In this document: positions 1 through 11,648 of the stretch, in pieces
Layout: every line of letters begins with the position of its first letter
Position numbering within the stretch: the stretch's first letter is position 1
NCBI GenBank assembly: GCA_030681795.1
Contig: JAUXRG010000019.1
Span: 1-53,351 of the forward strand
Origin: Rubrivivax sp.
GTDB taxonomy: Bacteria > Pseudomonadota > Gammaproteobacteria > Burkholderiales > Burkholderiaceae_C
Reading direction: 5' to 3'
Length of the DNA stretch: 53,351 nt
Notes under the pieces: generated by a model
Told to the model about the DNA's origin: nothing
What the model saw: only the letters and a program-made list of their open reading frames with translations
The model's database searches: none
Made by a program: the position numbers and the translations under genes

Positions 1-377
<377 letters not shown>

Positions 378-387
378 TAGCCCGCCC

Positions 388-437
388 GGCCGCCCCGGGC
401 GGCCGAACGGGGCCCGCTTCGGCGGGCTTCGTCGTTT
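388..437 (+). terminator. Dyad plus intrinsic terminator after gap
   Basis: Two hairpins lie between gap and the protease gene. The first is a perfect 8-bp palindrome with a 1-nt loop (388-404). The second has arms GCCCGC and GCGGGC around a TTCG tetraloop (412-427) and is followed by the T-rich run TTCGTCGTTT. The second hairpin looks like the functional terminator for gap. Confidence 0.75.
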
Positions 438-504
438 GCGCCCGCTTACCTTGCCGCTCACTGGCCCCGCATGGAGCCGAGACGACGACGCCTAAACTGC
501 GGCC

Positions 505-2559
505 ATGAAATTTGCCCGCGTCGCCCTGCTGCTGCTTGCGGCACTCACTCTGACCTTGCCCGCCGCCGCGGCCCGCACCGGCGCCCCGCGCGCCGATCTG
601 GCGCCGCTGCCCGGCGAGGTGATCGTGCAATTCAAGGCCGAGGCCGGCGTGTTGCGCAAATACACGCTGGCCGCGCGCAGCCCGGCCGCCGCGGTGAGCA
701 GCGCGCTGGCCGGCCGCGCCCAGGCGCTGGGCGGCCGCGTGGGCCGCACGCTGCAAGCCGGCCCCGCGGTGGGCGAGCGCACCCAGCTCATGCGCGCCGC
801 GGGCGTCAGCGCACAGGCGCTGGCCGCGCAGCTGGCGGCCGACCCGGATGTCGAGTTCGCCGTGCCCAATGGCCGCCAGCGCATCCTGACCGCGCCCAAC
901 GATCCGCTCTACCCAGCCACCGCCCCGGGCGTGCGCCTCAGGGGTCCGGACAGCGGCCAGTGGTATCTGCGCTCGCCCGACGCCACCGTGAAGTCGTCCA
1001 TCGCCATCGAAACCGCCTGGCTGCGCACCACCGGCAGCGCCAGCGTCGTCGTGGCCGTGCTCGATACCGGGGTGCGGCCGGACCACCCGGACCTCAACGG
1101 GCGCCTGCTGGCGGGCTATGACTTCGTCAGCGAGGTCGCGGTCGCCAACGATGGCAGCGGCCGCGACGCCGACCCCAGCGACCCGGGCGACTGGACGACT
1201 GCGGCGGAGAACAACAACAGCAGCGGGGATTTCTACGAGTGCGGCCCCTTCAACCCCGCCACGGGCCTCTATGAGGCGACGCCCAGCAGCTGGCACGGCA
1301 CCCAGACGGCCAGCCTGGCAGGGGCCTCCACCGACAACGGTGTGGGCATGGCCGGCACGGCTCCCGGCGTGAAGCTGCTGCCGGTGCGCGTGCTGGGCAA
1401 ATGCTACGGCTACGACTCGGACATCCAGGCCGGCCTGCGCTGGGCCGCCGGCATCGCCGTCCCCGGCGTGCCCGACAACCCCAACCCGGCCAAGGTGCTC
1501 AACCTGAGCCTGGGCGGCAGCGGTTCGTGCTCGGCGGCCTACCAGTCGGTGGTGAACGAGATCCTCGCCAAGGGCGCCGTCGTCGTGGCTGCCGCGGGCA
1601 ACAGCGCGGGGGGCCCGGTCGGCACGCCGGCCAATTGCGCTGGCGTGGTCTCGGTGCTGGCGCTGCGCCACGTGGGTACCAAGGTGGGGTTTTCAGACCT
1701 CGGGCCCGAGATCGCCATCGCCGCGCCCGGCGGCAACTGCATCAATATCGAGCCCGGCTCGCCCTGCCTGTACCCCATCCTGGCGGCCACCAACACCGGC
1801 ACCCTGGGTCCGGCGGCTTCGAGCTGGACCGACAGCTACAACATCTCGGTGGGCACCAGCTTCTCCGCGCCGCTGGTGGCCGGCACCGTGGGCTTGATGT
1901 TCTCGGCCCAGCCCACGCTCACACCGGCGCAGGTGCGCAGCCAGCTGCAGGCCACGGCCACGCCCTTCCCCACCACCGGGGGCGACAACGGCGACGGCAG
2001 CGTGGTACCGGTCTGCGTGGCGCCCGTCACCGGCGTGGAACAGCTGCAGTGCTACTGCACGACCGGCACCTGCGGCGCGGGCATGCTCAACGCCGGCGCG
2101 GCGGTGGCTGCCGTGGCCGGGGCGACGGCCCGCATCGACCTCGGCACGCCCTCGCCCACCGCCGGCAGCGCCGTGGCGCTGAGTGGTGCGGCGAGCCTGG
2201 CCGGCGCAGGCGCCACGGTCACGGGATACGACTGGAGCCTGAGCGACGGCGGCGGCATCGTCAGCGCCTTCACCACCGCCACCAACGCCGCCACGGCGTC
2301 GCTCACGCCCAGCGCCGCCGGCAGCTTCACCGTCAAGCTCACGGTGACCGACAGCCTGGGCCACAGCAGCATCGCCACGCAGGTGGTCACGGTGGCCGCC
2401 GCGCCCGTCGACCCGCCGCCGCCCGCGGCCACGGGCGGCAGCGGCGGCGGCGCGTTCTCGGCCGGCTGGATGGCCCTGCTGGCAGGGGCCGTGGCGGCGT
2501 TGCGGCACCCGCGGCGCAAGGCCGCGCCACGACGCAGCCAGCGGCGGCGGCCGGGATGA
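505..2559 (+). CDS. Secreted S8 (subtilisin-like) serine protease with PKD-like domain and GlyGly-CTERM-like tail
   Basis: A 684-residue exported serine peptidase. An N-terminal signal peptide (about 1-23) is followed by a propeptide-like region (to ~140). The S8 catalytic triad is visible: Asp187 in VLDTG, His264 in SSWHGT, Ser452 in GTSFSAP, with the oxyanion Asn366 in AAAGN. Residues ~541-630 form a PKD-like beta domain. The C-terminus has GGSGGG (645-650), a short hydrophobic segment and an Arg-rich end, the layout of GlyGly-CTERM sorting signals that are cut by rhombosortase. A rhombosortase gene lies in this window at 49624-50238. A paralogue follows immediately, so this is a tandem duplication. 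The substrate is unknown. Confidence 0.93.
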   Translation: MKFARVALLLLAALTLTLPAAAARTGAPRADLAPLPGEVIVQFKAEAGVLRKYTLAARSPAAAVSSALAGRAQALGGRVGRTLQAGPAVGERTQLMRAAGVSAQALAAQLAADPDVEFAVPNGRQRILTAPNDPLYPATAPGVRLRGPDSGQWYLRSPDATVKSSIAIETAWLRTTGSASVVVAVLDTGVRPDHPDLNGRLLAGYDFVSEVAVANDGSGRDADPSDPGDWTTAAENNNSSGDFYECGPFNPATGLYEATPSSWHGTQTASLAGASTDNGVGMAGTAPGVKLLPVRVLGKCYGYDSDIQAGLRWAAGIAVPGVPDNPNPAKVLNLSLGGSGSCSAAYQSVVNEILAKGAVVVAAAGNSAGGPVGTPANCAGVVSVLALRHVGTKVGFSDLGPEIAIAAPGGNCINIEPGSPCLYPILAATNTGTLGPAASSWTDSYNISVGTSFSAPLVAGTVGLMFSAQPTLTPAQVRSQLQATATPFPTTGGDNGDGSVVPVCVAPVTGVEQLQCYCTTGTCGAGMLNAGAAVAAVAGATARIDLGTPSPTAGSAVALSGAASLAGAGATVTGYDWSLSDGGGIVSAFTTATNAATASLTPSAAGSFTVKLTVTDSLGHSSIATQVVTVAAAPVDPPPPAATGGSGGGAFSAGWMALLAGAVAALRHPRRKAAPRRSQRRRPG

Positions 2560-2597
2560 TCGGCGTTCCTTCCCGGGCCGGCATCCCTTTGACGGCG

Positions 2598-4505
2598 ATG
2601 ATGCACCGGGCGCGCCGCCGGTGGCCCTTGCGGATGGCCACGCTGGCCCTGGCCGCCGGATCTGCTTGCGCGTGGGCCCAGACCATCGCCGCGCCACCGG
2701 CGCTGGGCCTCATCGTGCGCCTGAAGGACGCGCCTGCGCACGAGGCCGCCCCCCTCGACGACAGCCCCCGGGCCACGCCGCTGGCGCGCCTGGAGTCGGC
2801 GCGCTGGCAGGCGGTGTTGCGCGACGCCGCGCTCAGTGCGACTTCAGGTCAGCGCGAGCCCGCGCAGCGCGCCGTGGGGCGCGACCAGCGCCTGCTGGAT
2901 TTCGGCCGCGGCCTGGGCGCCGAAGAGGCGGCTCGCCTGGCCGCGCGGCTGCGCCGCGACCCGCGCGTGGACTGGGTGGCGCCGAATGTGCGCGAGCGGC
3001 CGCTGCAGGTATCCGACCCGCTCTACCCGCAGCAGTGGTGGCTCAAGCCGGTGAGTGGCAGCAATGCCAACGCCCTGGTCGACCGGCTGCGCGGTGTGCC
3101 GGGCTTCCTGAGCGCCTGGCAGTCGGGCCTGCCCGGCGCGACGGGCAGCGCCCAGGCCATCGTGGCGGTGCTCGATACCGGCCTGACCAGCCATCCCGAC
3201 CTGACCGGCCGCACGCTGCCGGGCTACGACTTCGTGAGCGATGCCGTCTACGCCAACGACGGCGACGGCCGCGACAGCGACCCCGCCGACCCCGGCGACT
3301 GGGTCTCGGCCACCGACAAGGCCACCGATGCGCACTTCGTCGGCTGCGACGAAGCCCGCAGCTCGTGGCATGGCACCCTCATCACCGGCCTCATCGCCGC
3401 AGCCACCGACAACCGCATCGGCGTGGCCGGCATCGCCCCGCAGGGCCGCGTGCTGCCGGTGCGGGTGGCGGGCAAATGCGGCGCCACGGTCGCCGATATC
3501 GTCGACGGCATGCGCTGGGCCGCCGGCCTGGCGGTGGCCGGCGTGCCCGGCAACCCCAACCCGGCACGCATCATCAATATCAGCTTCGGCGGCAGCGCCG
3601 CCTGCGGGCCCGAATACCAAGGCGTGATCGACGAGCTGCGCACGCGCGGCGCGGGCGGCCTGGGCACCGTGGTGGTGGCCGCCGCCGGCAACGAACATGG
3701 CGCGGTCACCCGACCGGCCAGCTGCACCGGGGCGGTGGGTGTGGCCGCGCTCAACCGCGACGGCTTCAAGACCCACTACTCGAATTTCGGCAGCGAACTC
3801 GCGGCCAGTGGCCTGGCCACCGTGGGCGGCGACGACAACAGCGCCGGCGCCTGGCGCTACCTGCTCGCCGACAGCGGCATCGTCAGCGTCTGGAATACCG
3901 GCACGCAGGCCCCCGGGCAGGCCGACTACGCCGCGCTCTTCGGCACCAGTTTCGCCGCGCCCATGGTCAGCGGCACACTCAGCCTGATGCTCAGCGTGAA
4001 CCCCGGCCTGTCGCTGGATCAGCTCGTCAAGGGATTGCTGAAGACCGTTCGGCCGCATGTCACCTCACCCCTCATCGGCCCTTGCTCCAGCGACAACCCC
4101 GGCCGCTGCATCTGCAGCACCGCCCGCTGTGGCGCGGGCATCCTCGACGCCCCGCAGGCGCTGCTTTTCGCCGCCAACCCCGGCAGCTACGTGGCGCCTG
4201 CGCGGCTGCCCGAGGTCATCGACAACGCCGAAGTGGCCCAGGCCGCCGCGCTGGGCCCCGACCTGCCCCCCAATACCGAGGTGGTGACGGTGCAGGCCCC
4301 GGCCTCGGGCGGCGGGGCCGTTTCGCTGGCCTGGGTGGCGGCGCTCAGCCTGGCGGTGGCCGCGCTGCGCAGGGGCGGAAGCCGCCGGCCAGGGCCGCGC
4401 CCGGCAGGGCCCGCAGGCGCGCCTGGGTCGGACCATCGGCATGCGCCACGCGCAGCCAGAGCTGGGGCGGCGGTGCCGGCAAGGCCACCACGCGCAAGCC
4501 CTTGA
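2598..4505 (+). CDS. Second secreted S8 serine protease, paralogue of the preceding gene, GlyGly-CTERM-like tail
   Basis: A 635-residue subtilisin-family protease. The triad is Asp193 (VLDTG), His258 (SSWHGT) and Ser451 (GTSFAAP), with Asn365 in AAAGN. It shares long stretches with the upstream gene (GYDFVS, DPADPGDW, WAAGLAV, and a Cys-rich segment before CGAG) but lacks the PKD-like domain. The tail has SGGG (570-573), a hydrophobic helix (574-590) and RRGGSRRPG, again a GlyGly-CTERM pattern. The start at 2598 gives a good signal peptide. An in-frame ATG at 2556 overlaps the upstream stop and is the alternative. After residue ~600 the frame runs, without a stop, antisense across the SPOR gene, so the last ~35 residues are probably passive read-through. 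Confidence 0.88.
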   Translation: MMHRARRRWPLRMATLALAAGSACAWAQTIAAPPALGLIVRLKDAPAHEAAPLDDSPRATPLARLESARWQAVLRDAALSATSGQREPAQRAVGRDQRLLDFGRGLGAEEAARLAARLRRDPRVDWVAPNVRERPLQVSDPLYPQQWWLKPVSGSNANALVDRLRGVPGFLSAWQSGLPGATGSAQAIVAVLDTGLTSHPDLTGRTLPGYDFVSDAVYANDGDGRDSDPADPGDWVSATDKATDAHFVGCDEARSSWHGTLITGLIAAATDNRIGVAGIAPQGRVLPVRVAGKCGATVADIVDGMRWAAGLAVAGVPGNPNPARIINISFGGSAACGPEYQGVIDELRTRGAGGLGTVVVAAAGNEHGAVTRPASCTGAVGVAALNRDGFKTHYSNFGSELAASGLATVGGDDNSAGAWRYLLADSGIVSVWNTGTQAPGQADYAALFGTSFAAPMVSGTLSLMLSVNPGLSLDQLVKGLLKTVRPHVTSPLIGPCSSDNPGRCICSTARCGAGILDAPQALLFAANPGSYVAPARLPEVIDNAEVAQAAALGPDLPPNTEVVTVQAPASGGGAVSLAWVAALSLAVAALRRGGSRRPGPRPAGPAGAPGSDHRHAPRAARAGAAVPARPPRASP

Positions 4506-5016
4506 TGGTCTGGCCGGCCAGTGCGGCCAGCGCCGCTTCGGCCTGCGCCTGCGTGGCGTGGCGCGAGAGCACCAGCCCGGGCGCCAGCGCAGCGGGCGAA
4601 TCCAGGGTCTCGAAAGCGAGCTTGTATTTGCGCAGCTCGGCCTCGCGGGCGCGGCGCGAGGCCGCGTCGGCCACGCTGCCGGTGTAGACCAGCCACGCCG
4701 GCGGCGGCCAGACCGACTCGCGCGCCCAGCGGCCTTCGGCCAGCTGCGCCGGGGCCAGGGCGGCCTCGGCCGCGGCGATCCCGGTCTCGATGAAGGGGCC
4801 GGCCTCCAGGCACACCGCGGCGGCTGCCCGTGCGGCCGAGACCGCCGCGCTGGCCGCCTTGGCCGGCAGCACGGTCACCGACTCCGGGCGCACCTGCGCC
4901 GCCACGCGCTCGGGCTCGCGTTCGCTGGCACGCGGCAGCGCACCGAACCAGCCCTGCGCCCAAGCGAAGAACAGCAGGTTGGCCAGCAGCAGCGCGGCCG
5001 CCAGGGTTCGCAACAT
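4345..5016 (-). CDS. SPOR-domain protein, membrane anchored
   Basis: A 223-residue protein with one N-terminal membrane segment (about residues 2-20) and a C-terminal SPOR-like domain (~107-210: WLVYTGSVAD, then RKYKLAFETL, ATQAQAEAALAAL and GLRVVAL). SPOR domains bind denuded septal peptidoglycan, so a role at the division site or in cell-wall work is likely. It starts 1 bp after birA ends and is probably co-transcribed with it. Its 3' end overlaps the convergent protease gene by 161 bp. The exact family member is not assigned. Confidence 0.8.
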   Translation of the reverse strand: MLRTLAAALLLANLLFFAWAQGWFGALPRASEREPERVAAQVRPESVTVLPAKAASAAVSAARAAAAVCLEAGPFIETGIAAAEAALAPAQLAEGRWARESVWPPPAWLVYTGSVADAASRRAREAELRKYKLAFETLDSPAALAPGLVLSRHATQAQAEAALAALAGQTIKGLRVVALPAPPPQLWLRVAHADGPTQARLRALPGAALAGGFRPCAARPPPG

Positions 5017-5017
5017 C

Positions 5018-5899
5018 TCAGCCGGGCCGCAGGCGCACGCTGACCTCGCCGCTCACGACATGGTGCAGCCCCCCGTCGCGAACGAGCAGCGCGCCGCGCT
5101 CGTCCACGCCCTCGGCCACCCCCTGCGGCACTTCGTCCAGCGTGGTCGTGACGGCCTGCCCGCGCAGCAGATCGCGCCGGGCGTAGGCCACAGCGCACGG
5201 CGCAAACCCCCCGGCCTGGAAGCGCAGCAGTTCACGCACCAGCGGCTCGGCCACGCGCTCCAGCACGGCCGGCGCGGTGATGGCGGGCAGCAGCTCCTGC
5301 AAGCAGGCGAAGCCATGCGAGAGCCCCTGGACGGCCTGCGGCGCCACGTTCAGGCCCACGCCCACCACGCACAGGCGCCGCTCGCCCAGGCTGACCGTCT
5401 CGATGAGGATGCCGCCGAGCTTGCGCCCGCGGCCCGGGGCGTCGAGCAACCACAGGTCGTTGGGCCACTTGAGGTGGATGCGCGGCAGCGCGGTCGCGGC
5501 GCAGGGGTCGAGTGCCTCGGCCAGCGCCAGCCCCACGGCCAGCGACAAGCCCGACCAATCCTCTAGCGCCAGCGGCAAGGACAGCGAGAACGTGAGCGAG
5601 GCACCGGGGCTGGACAGCCAGTTGCGCCCCATCCGGCCGCGGCCGCTGGTCTGCTGCTCGGCCACCAGCAGGCAGGGCTGGACATCGGCGGCGCGGCGGC
5701 GCAGCGACGCCCCCGGCAGTTCGCCCGGCTGCGTGGCACCGTCCGCCACGCGCGAGCCCGCATGGCGCGCATGATCGAGCAGCCGGGTGTTGGTCGAATC
5801 GGCGCGCGCCAGCACTTCGACCGACAGGCCCGGCAGCAGCGGCTCCAGGCGCTGCCACAGGGCTTCGGCGTTCCAGTTCAGGTGCTGGCTGTCGAGCAT
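5018..5899 (-). CDS. birA: Biotin--[acetyl-CoA-carboxylase] ligase, short form without repressor domain
   Basis: A 293-residue biotin protein ligase that activates biotin to biotinyl-AMP and attaches it to the biotin carboxyl carrier protein. Diagnostic motifs are STNTRLL, the biotin/ATP loop GRGRMGRNW, KWPNDLWL, and GRKLGGILIE with the catalytic lysine. The N-terminus goes directly into the catalytic domain, so there is no winged-helix DNA-binding domain and it should not act as a biotin operon repressor. The ATG at 5899 lies 5 bp after the SET-gene stop; a longer frame would run into that gene. It is followed directly by the SPOR gene. Confidence 0.95.
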   Translation of the reverse strand: MLDSQHLNWNAEALWQRLEPLLPGLSVEVLARADSTNTRLLDHARHAGSRVADGATQPGELPGASLRRRAADVQPCLLVAEQQTSGRGRMGRNWLSSPGASLTFSLSLPLALEDWSGLSLAVGLALAEALDPCAATALPRIHLKWPNDLWLLDAPGRGRKLGGILIETVSLGERRLCVVGVGLNVAPQAVQGLSHGFACLQELLPAITAPAVLERVAEPLVRELLRFQAGGFAPCAVAYARRDLLRGQAVTTTLDEVPQGVAEGVDERGALLVRDGGLHHVVSGEVSVRLRPG

Positions 5900-5904
5900 G
5901 GCGC

Positions 5905-6399
5905 TCAGCGCTTGGGGGCCAGCATGGTGCCGCGGCACTCGGGGCTGCCGCAGTGGCAGGCATATTCCTTCTTCAGCTTGGGCGTGTAGCGCTCGTCGAT
6001 GACCAGCCCGTAGTCGTAGAAGAGTTCCTCGCCGGGCTGGATGTCGTGCAAGGCGCGGATGAAGACGCGCGTGCCGTCCTCTTCGGCCTGGCAGTTGGGC
6101 ACGCAGGCATGGTTGATCCAGCGCGCGGCGTTGCCTGCCACGTTGGCATCGATGACATGCGCTGCGTCGATGTGGAAGTAGAAGGTGTGGTTCGGGTCGC
6201 TCGCGTCATGCGGGTGGCGACGCAGCGCCTCGGGCCAGCCGATGAGCTCGCCCTTGTATTCGATGATCCGTTCGCCCGCCGCAATGGGCTGCAGTGCGAA
6301 GACGCCCTTGCCGTGCACGCCGCTCTTGCGGACCTGGATGCGGCGGCCTTCGCTGCGTTTGACGGGCGCGGATTGCGGGGTCTTGATCATTCGGTACAT
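5905..6399 (-). CDS. SET-domain protein-lysine methyltransferase
   Basis: A 164-residue compact SET protein. The SET core shows HGKGVFA (SAM-binding side), the pseudoknot motif NHACVPNC and the catalytic ELFYDYG. A post-SET-like zinc cluster follows (CHCGSPECRG, about 148-156). The family transfers methyl groups from SAM to lysine side chains; the bacterial target is unknown. It is divergent from topB and is the first gene of a probable SET-birA-SPOR unit. Two starts are possible, 6399 and 6390, neither with a clear ribosome-binding site. Motifs are complete, so it is probably active. Confidence 0.9.
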   Translation of the reverse strand: MYRMIKTPQSAPVKRSEGRRIQVRKSGVHGKGVFALQPIAAGERIIEYKGELIGWPEALRRHPHDASDPNHTFYFHIDAAHVIDANVAGNAARWINHACVPNCQAEEDGTRVFIRALHDIQPGEELFYDYGLVIDERYTPKLKKEYACHCGSPECRGTMLAPKR

Positions 6400-6504
6400 T
6401 GAATTCGTACGAGCGCGCGTGTGCGCGCGAGACCGGCGAATTGTAGGCACGGCCGAATGCATGACACTGGCGACCCGCTGCGGCGGGCCGCCCCGGAAGG
6501 AACC
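6400..6504. promoter_or_regulatory. Divergent intergenic region between SET gene and topB
   Basis: A 105-bp region that must hold the promoters of both flanking genes. It contains an alternating GC dyad (GCGCGC and TGCGCGC, about 6413-6429) and, just before topB, a good ribosome-binding site GGAAGG (6495-6500) that decides the topB start at 6505. No convincing -35/-10 pair was picked. Confidence 0.45.
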
Positions 6505-9089
<2,585 letters not shown>

Positions 9090-9090
<1 letters not shown>

Positions 9091-9443
9091 TGCAGGCCAT
9101 GCCGGCATCGGCTCGCCCACCCTCGCCCACCCTGCCCGGCGACGTGGTCTGGCCCTGCCTGTCGCGCGGGCCCGCCGGCGAGCTCTGGCTGGACGTGGCG
9201 GTGAGCCCGAATGCGCGTCGCACCGGCGTCGACGGCCTGCACGACGGTGCGCTGCGCGTGCGGCTGGTCGCGCCGCCGGTGGAAGGCCGTGCCAACGCCG
9301 CGTTGGTGGACTGGCTGGCGGACGAGCTCGGCCTGCCCAGGCGCGCGGTGCAGTTGCTGCGCGGCGAGAGCTCGCGGCGCAAGCGTCTCCTGCTGCAGGC
9401 CGACGAAGGTGACGTGCGCCGCTGGCTGGAGGCCCATAAATGA
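9090..9443 (+). CDS. DUF167 (YggU-like) family protein
   Basis: A 117-residue protein of the small DUF167 family, whose biochemical role is not established. Typical features are VSPNARRTGV near residues 38-47, LRVRLVAPPVEGRANAALV (the family core) and LLRGESSRRK. The start codon overlaps the topB stop by one base, and the stop overlaps the AEC transporter start (ATGA), so the three genes appear translationally coupled. The first ~25 residues extend beyond the usual family start and may not all be translated. Confidence 0.85.
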
Positions 9444-10411
9444 CCGCGGTCGTGGCCTTCAAGCTGCTGGCCATCTTCGCCGCCGTGGCCTTGGGCTGGC
9501 TGGCCATGCGCCGGGGCTGGCTGGGCCAGGGGGCCGGTGGCGGCGACCCCGCGCGCGTGCTGAGCAACGCCACCTTCTACCTCTTCATCCCGGCCCTGCT
9601 CTTTCGCACCATGGCGCGCCTGGACCTGGCCGCGCTGCCCTGGCGCACGCTGGCGGCCTACTTCGTGCCGGCACTGGGCCTGACGCTGCTCGCCTACGCC
9701 TGGCAGCGGCGCACCGCCCGCGCCGAGGGGGCGGCGGCGCCCGCCACGCGCACGGTGGCCGCCGTGTACGGCAACGCGGTGCAGCTGGGCATCCCGCTGA
9801 TCAGCGCGCTCTACGGCGAGACCGGGCTGGCCCTGCTGATCGCCCTGGTGAGCATGCACGGCGTGGTCCTGCTGAGCCTGCTCACGGTGCTGGTGGAATC
9901 CGATCTCGCCCGCGCCGACCCGGCCACTTCGCATGCCGGCATGCTGCGCAACACCCTGCGCAACGCCATCGTCCACCCGGTGGTCATGCCGGTGCTGGTG
10001 GGCATGGCCTGGAACTTGGCCGGGCTGGGCCTGCATCCGGTGCTCGACGAGACCCTGGCCGTGCTGGGCAGCGCCGTGGTGCCGGTGTGCCTGGTGCTCA
10101 TCGGCGCCTCGCTGGCCACCTACGGACTGCGCGGCAACGTGCGCGGCGCCTTGCTCGTGTCGCTGCTCAAGCTGGCCGTGCTGCCCGCGCTGGTGCTGGT
10201 GGTGGCGCGCTGGGGCTTCGGCCTGACGGGCCAGCCGCTGGCCGTGCTGGTGATGATGGCCGCGCTGCCCTCGGGCAGCAACGCGCTCATCTTTGCCCAG
10301 CGCTACGAGACCTTGCAGGGCGAAGCCAGCACGGCCATCGTCGTCTCCACGGTGGCCTTCGCGGCAACGGCCTCGCTGTGGCTCGCCGCGCTGGCCTGGC
10401 TGGGTGGCTGA
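9440..10411 (+). CDS. AEC (auxin efflux carrier) family transporter
   Basis: A 323-residue integral membrane permease with about 10 hydrophobic helices in the two-bundle pattern of the AEC family. Family-like segments are NATFYLFIPALLF near residue 45, YGNAVQLGIPL near 113, and ALPSGSNALIFAQRY near 275. Bacterial AEC members move malate, malonate or other organic acids; the substrate cannot be read here. It is coupled to the DUF167 gene and convergent, with a 3-bp gap, to the lysine operon. That neighbourhood is suggestive but does not prove a role in lysine use. Confidence 0.88.
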   Translation: MTAVVAFKLLAIFAAVALGWLAMRRGWLGQGAGGGDPARVLSNATFYLFIPALLFRTMARLDLAALPWRTLAAYFVPALGLTLLAYAWQRRTARAEGAAAPATRTVAAVYGNAVQLGIPLISALYGETGLALLIALVSMHGVVLLSLLTVLVESDLARADPATSHAGMLRNTLRNAIVHPVVMPVLVGMAWNLAGLGLHPVLDETLAVLGSAVVPVCLVLIGASLATYGLRGNVRGALLVSLLKLAVLPALVLVVARWGFGLTGQPLAVLVMMAALPSGSNALIFAQRYETLQGEASTAIVVSTVAFAATASLWLAALAWLGG

Positions 10412-10414
10412 GCC

Positions 10415-11233
10415 TTATCGCGCCGGCAGGCCGAGCAAGGCGCGCGCCTGGGCCGGCGTGGCCGCTGGCCGCTCCATGAGCCGGCCGATGGCGGCGATGC
10501 GCGCCACGAGCTGCGCGTTGCTCACCGCCAGCTCGCCCTTGCGGAAATAGAGGTTGTCCTCGAAGCCGACGCGCACATGCCCGCCCAGGGCGATGGCCAT
10601 CGTCCCCAGCGTGAGCTGCGCCGGCCCGATGCCGGCCACCGTCCAGGTGGCGCCCTCGGGCAGCTGGGACACCAGGTACATCAGCGCCTCGGGCGTGCCG
10701 GGCATGGCGCCGGGCACGCCGAGGACGAAGTCGAAATGCGCCGGCGAGGCCAGCAGCCCCTTGGCCAGCCAGCGCTTCGCGGTGGCGATCATGCCGGCGT
10801 CGAAGATCTCCAGCTCGGCCTTGGCGCCGTGCTCGGCGATGGCGCGCGCAAAGGCCTCGATGTCGGCGGGCAGGTTGAGAAAGACGTCGTTGCCGAAATT
10901 CACCGAGCCCATGGAAAGCGTGGCCATTTCCGGGCGCAGCGCGACAGGCGCCAGGCGCTCGGTGGCGGTCATGCCCACGGCGCCGCCGGTGGAGACCTGC
11001 ACGATGGCGTCGCAGCGCGCGCGCACCGCCGCAATGATCTCGCGGTAGACGGCCGCGTCCTGCGTCGGCGTGCCGTCCGCCAGGCGGCCGTGCAGGTGCA
11101 CGATGGCGGCGCCGGCGGCCACGCATTCGGCGGCGGCCTGGCCGATCTCTTCGGGCGTGATGGGCAACGCCGGCTGGTCGGCCTTGGAGATTTCGGCGCC
11201 GGTGAGCGCGGCGGTGATGATGAGCGGGCTCAT
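10415..11233 (-). CDS. kce: 3-keto-5-aminohexanoate cleavage enzyme (BKACE family)
   Basis: A 272-residue member of the beta-keto acid cleavage (formerly DUF849) family. It condenses 3-keto-5-aminohexanoate with acetyl-CoA to give 3-aminobutyryl-CoA and acetoacetate. The zinc site HLHGR (His46, His48) and the family segments STGGAVGMT, MGSVNFGNDVF, FDFVLGVPGAMP and VGFEDNLYF are present. It is the last gene of the seven-gene lysine operon, 13 bp after kal, which fixes its substrate assignment among the many BKACE specificities. Confidence 0.93.
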   Translation of the reverse strand: MSPLIITAALTGAEISKADQPALPITPEEIGQAAAECVAAGAAIVHLHGRLADGTPTQDAAVYREIIAAVRARCDAIVQVSTGGAVGMTATERLAPVALRPEMATLSMGSVNFGNDVFLNLPADIEAFARAIAEHGAKAELEIFDAGMIATAKRWLAKGLLASPAHFDFVLGVPGAMPGTPEALMYLVSQLPEGATWTVAGIGPAQLTLGTMAIALGGHVRVGFEDNLYFRKGELAVSNAQLVARIAAIGRLMERPAATPAQARALLGLPAR

Positions 11234-11246
11234 GGCGCGGCGCCGC

Positions 11247-11648
11247 TCAGGGGTGGCTCTTGCGCTGGCAGGCCAGCGGCACGACGCAGGTGCCGCTGGC
11301 GCGGCACACCCGCAGCGGCTCGGCCAGCACATCGGCAGCCGTTGCCTGCCCGGCCAGGTGCGCCGCGGTGATGACCTTGTGCGCCTCGAAGGCCATCTTG
11401 CGCGAGGTCTTGCCCATGGACACGATGCGCCCGCGGGCCTCGATGTAGTCGCCGGCGTGGACCGGGGCGAGAAACTCCACGTTGTCGTAGGCCACGAACA
11501 GGCCCTCGTCGCCATCGCTGCGGATGAGCAGTTCGGTGGCCACGTCGCCGAAGAGCTGCAGCATCTTCGCGCCATCGACGAGTTCGCCGGCGTAATGCGC
11601 ATCGTGCGCGCCCAGGCGCAGGCGGATGAGGCTCGTGATCTCGTTCAT
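11247..11648 (-). CDS. kal: 3-aminobutyryl-CoA ammonia-lyase
   Basis: A 133-residue hotdog-fold enzyme that removes ammonia from 3-aminobutyryl-CoA to give crotonyl-CoA, the last dedicated step of lysine fermentation. The sequence has the hotdog core [19 protein letters not shown] and the central-strand region [17 protein letters not shown]. The start overlaps the kamE stop (ATGA), which fixes it. A longer open frame through kamE exists but is only a shadow. Assignment relies on this match plus operon position. Confidence 0.9.
   Translation of the reverse strand: MNEITSLIRLRLGAHDAHYAGELVDGAKMLQLFGDVATELLIRSDGDEGLFVAYDNVEFLAPVHAGDYIEARGRIVSMGKTSRKMAFEAHKVITAAHLAGQATAADVLAEPLRVCRASGTCVVPLACQRKSHP

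Noticed and set aside
1401..2597. Long N-terminal extension of the second protease frame
   Set aside because: It runs out of frame through the first protease, and the signal peptide at 2598 marks the real start.
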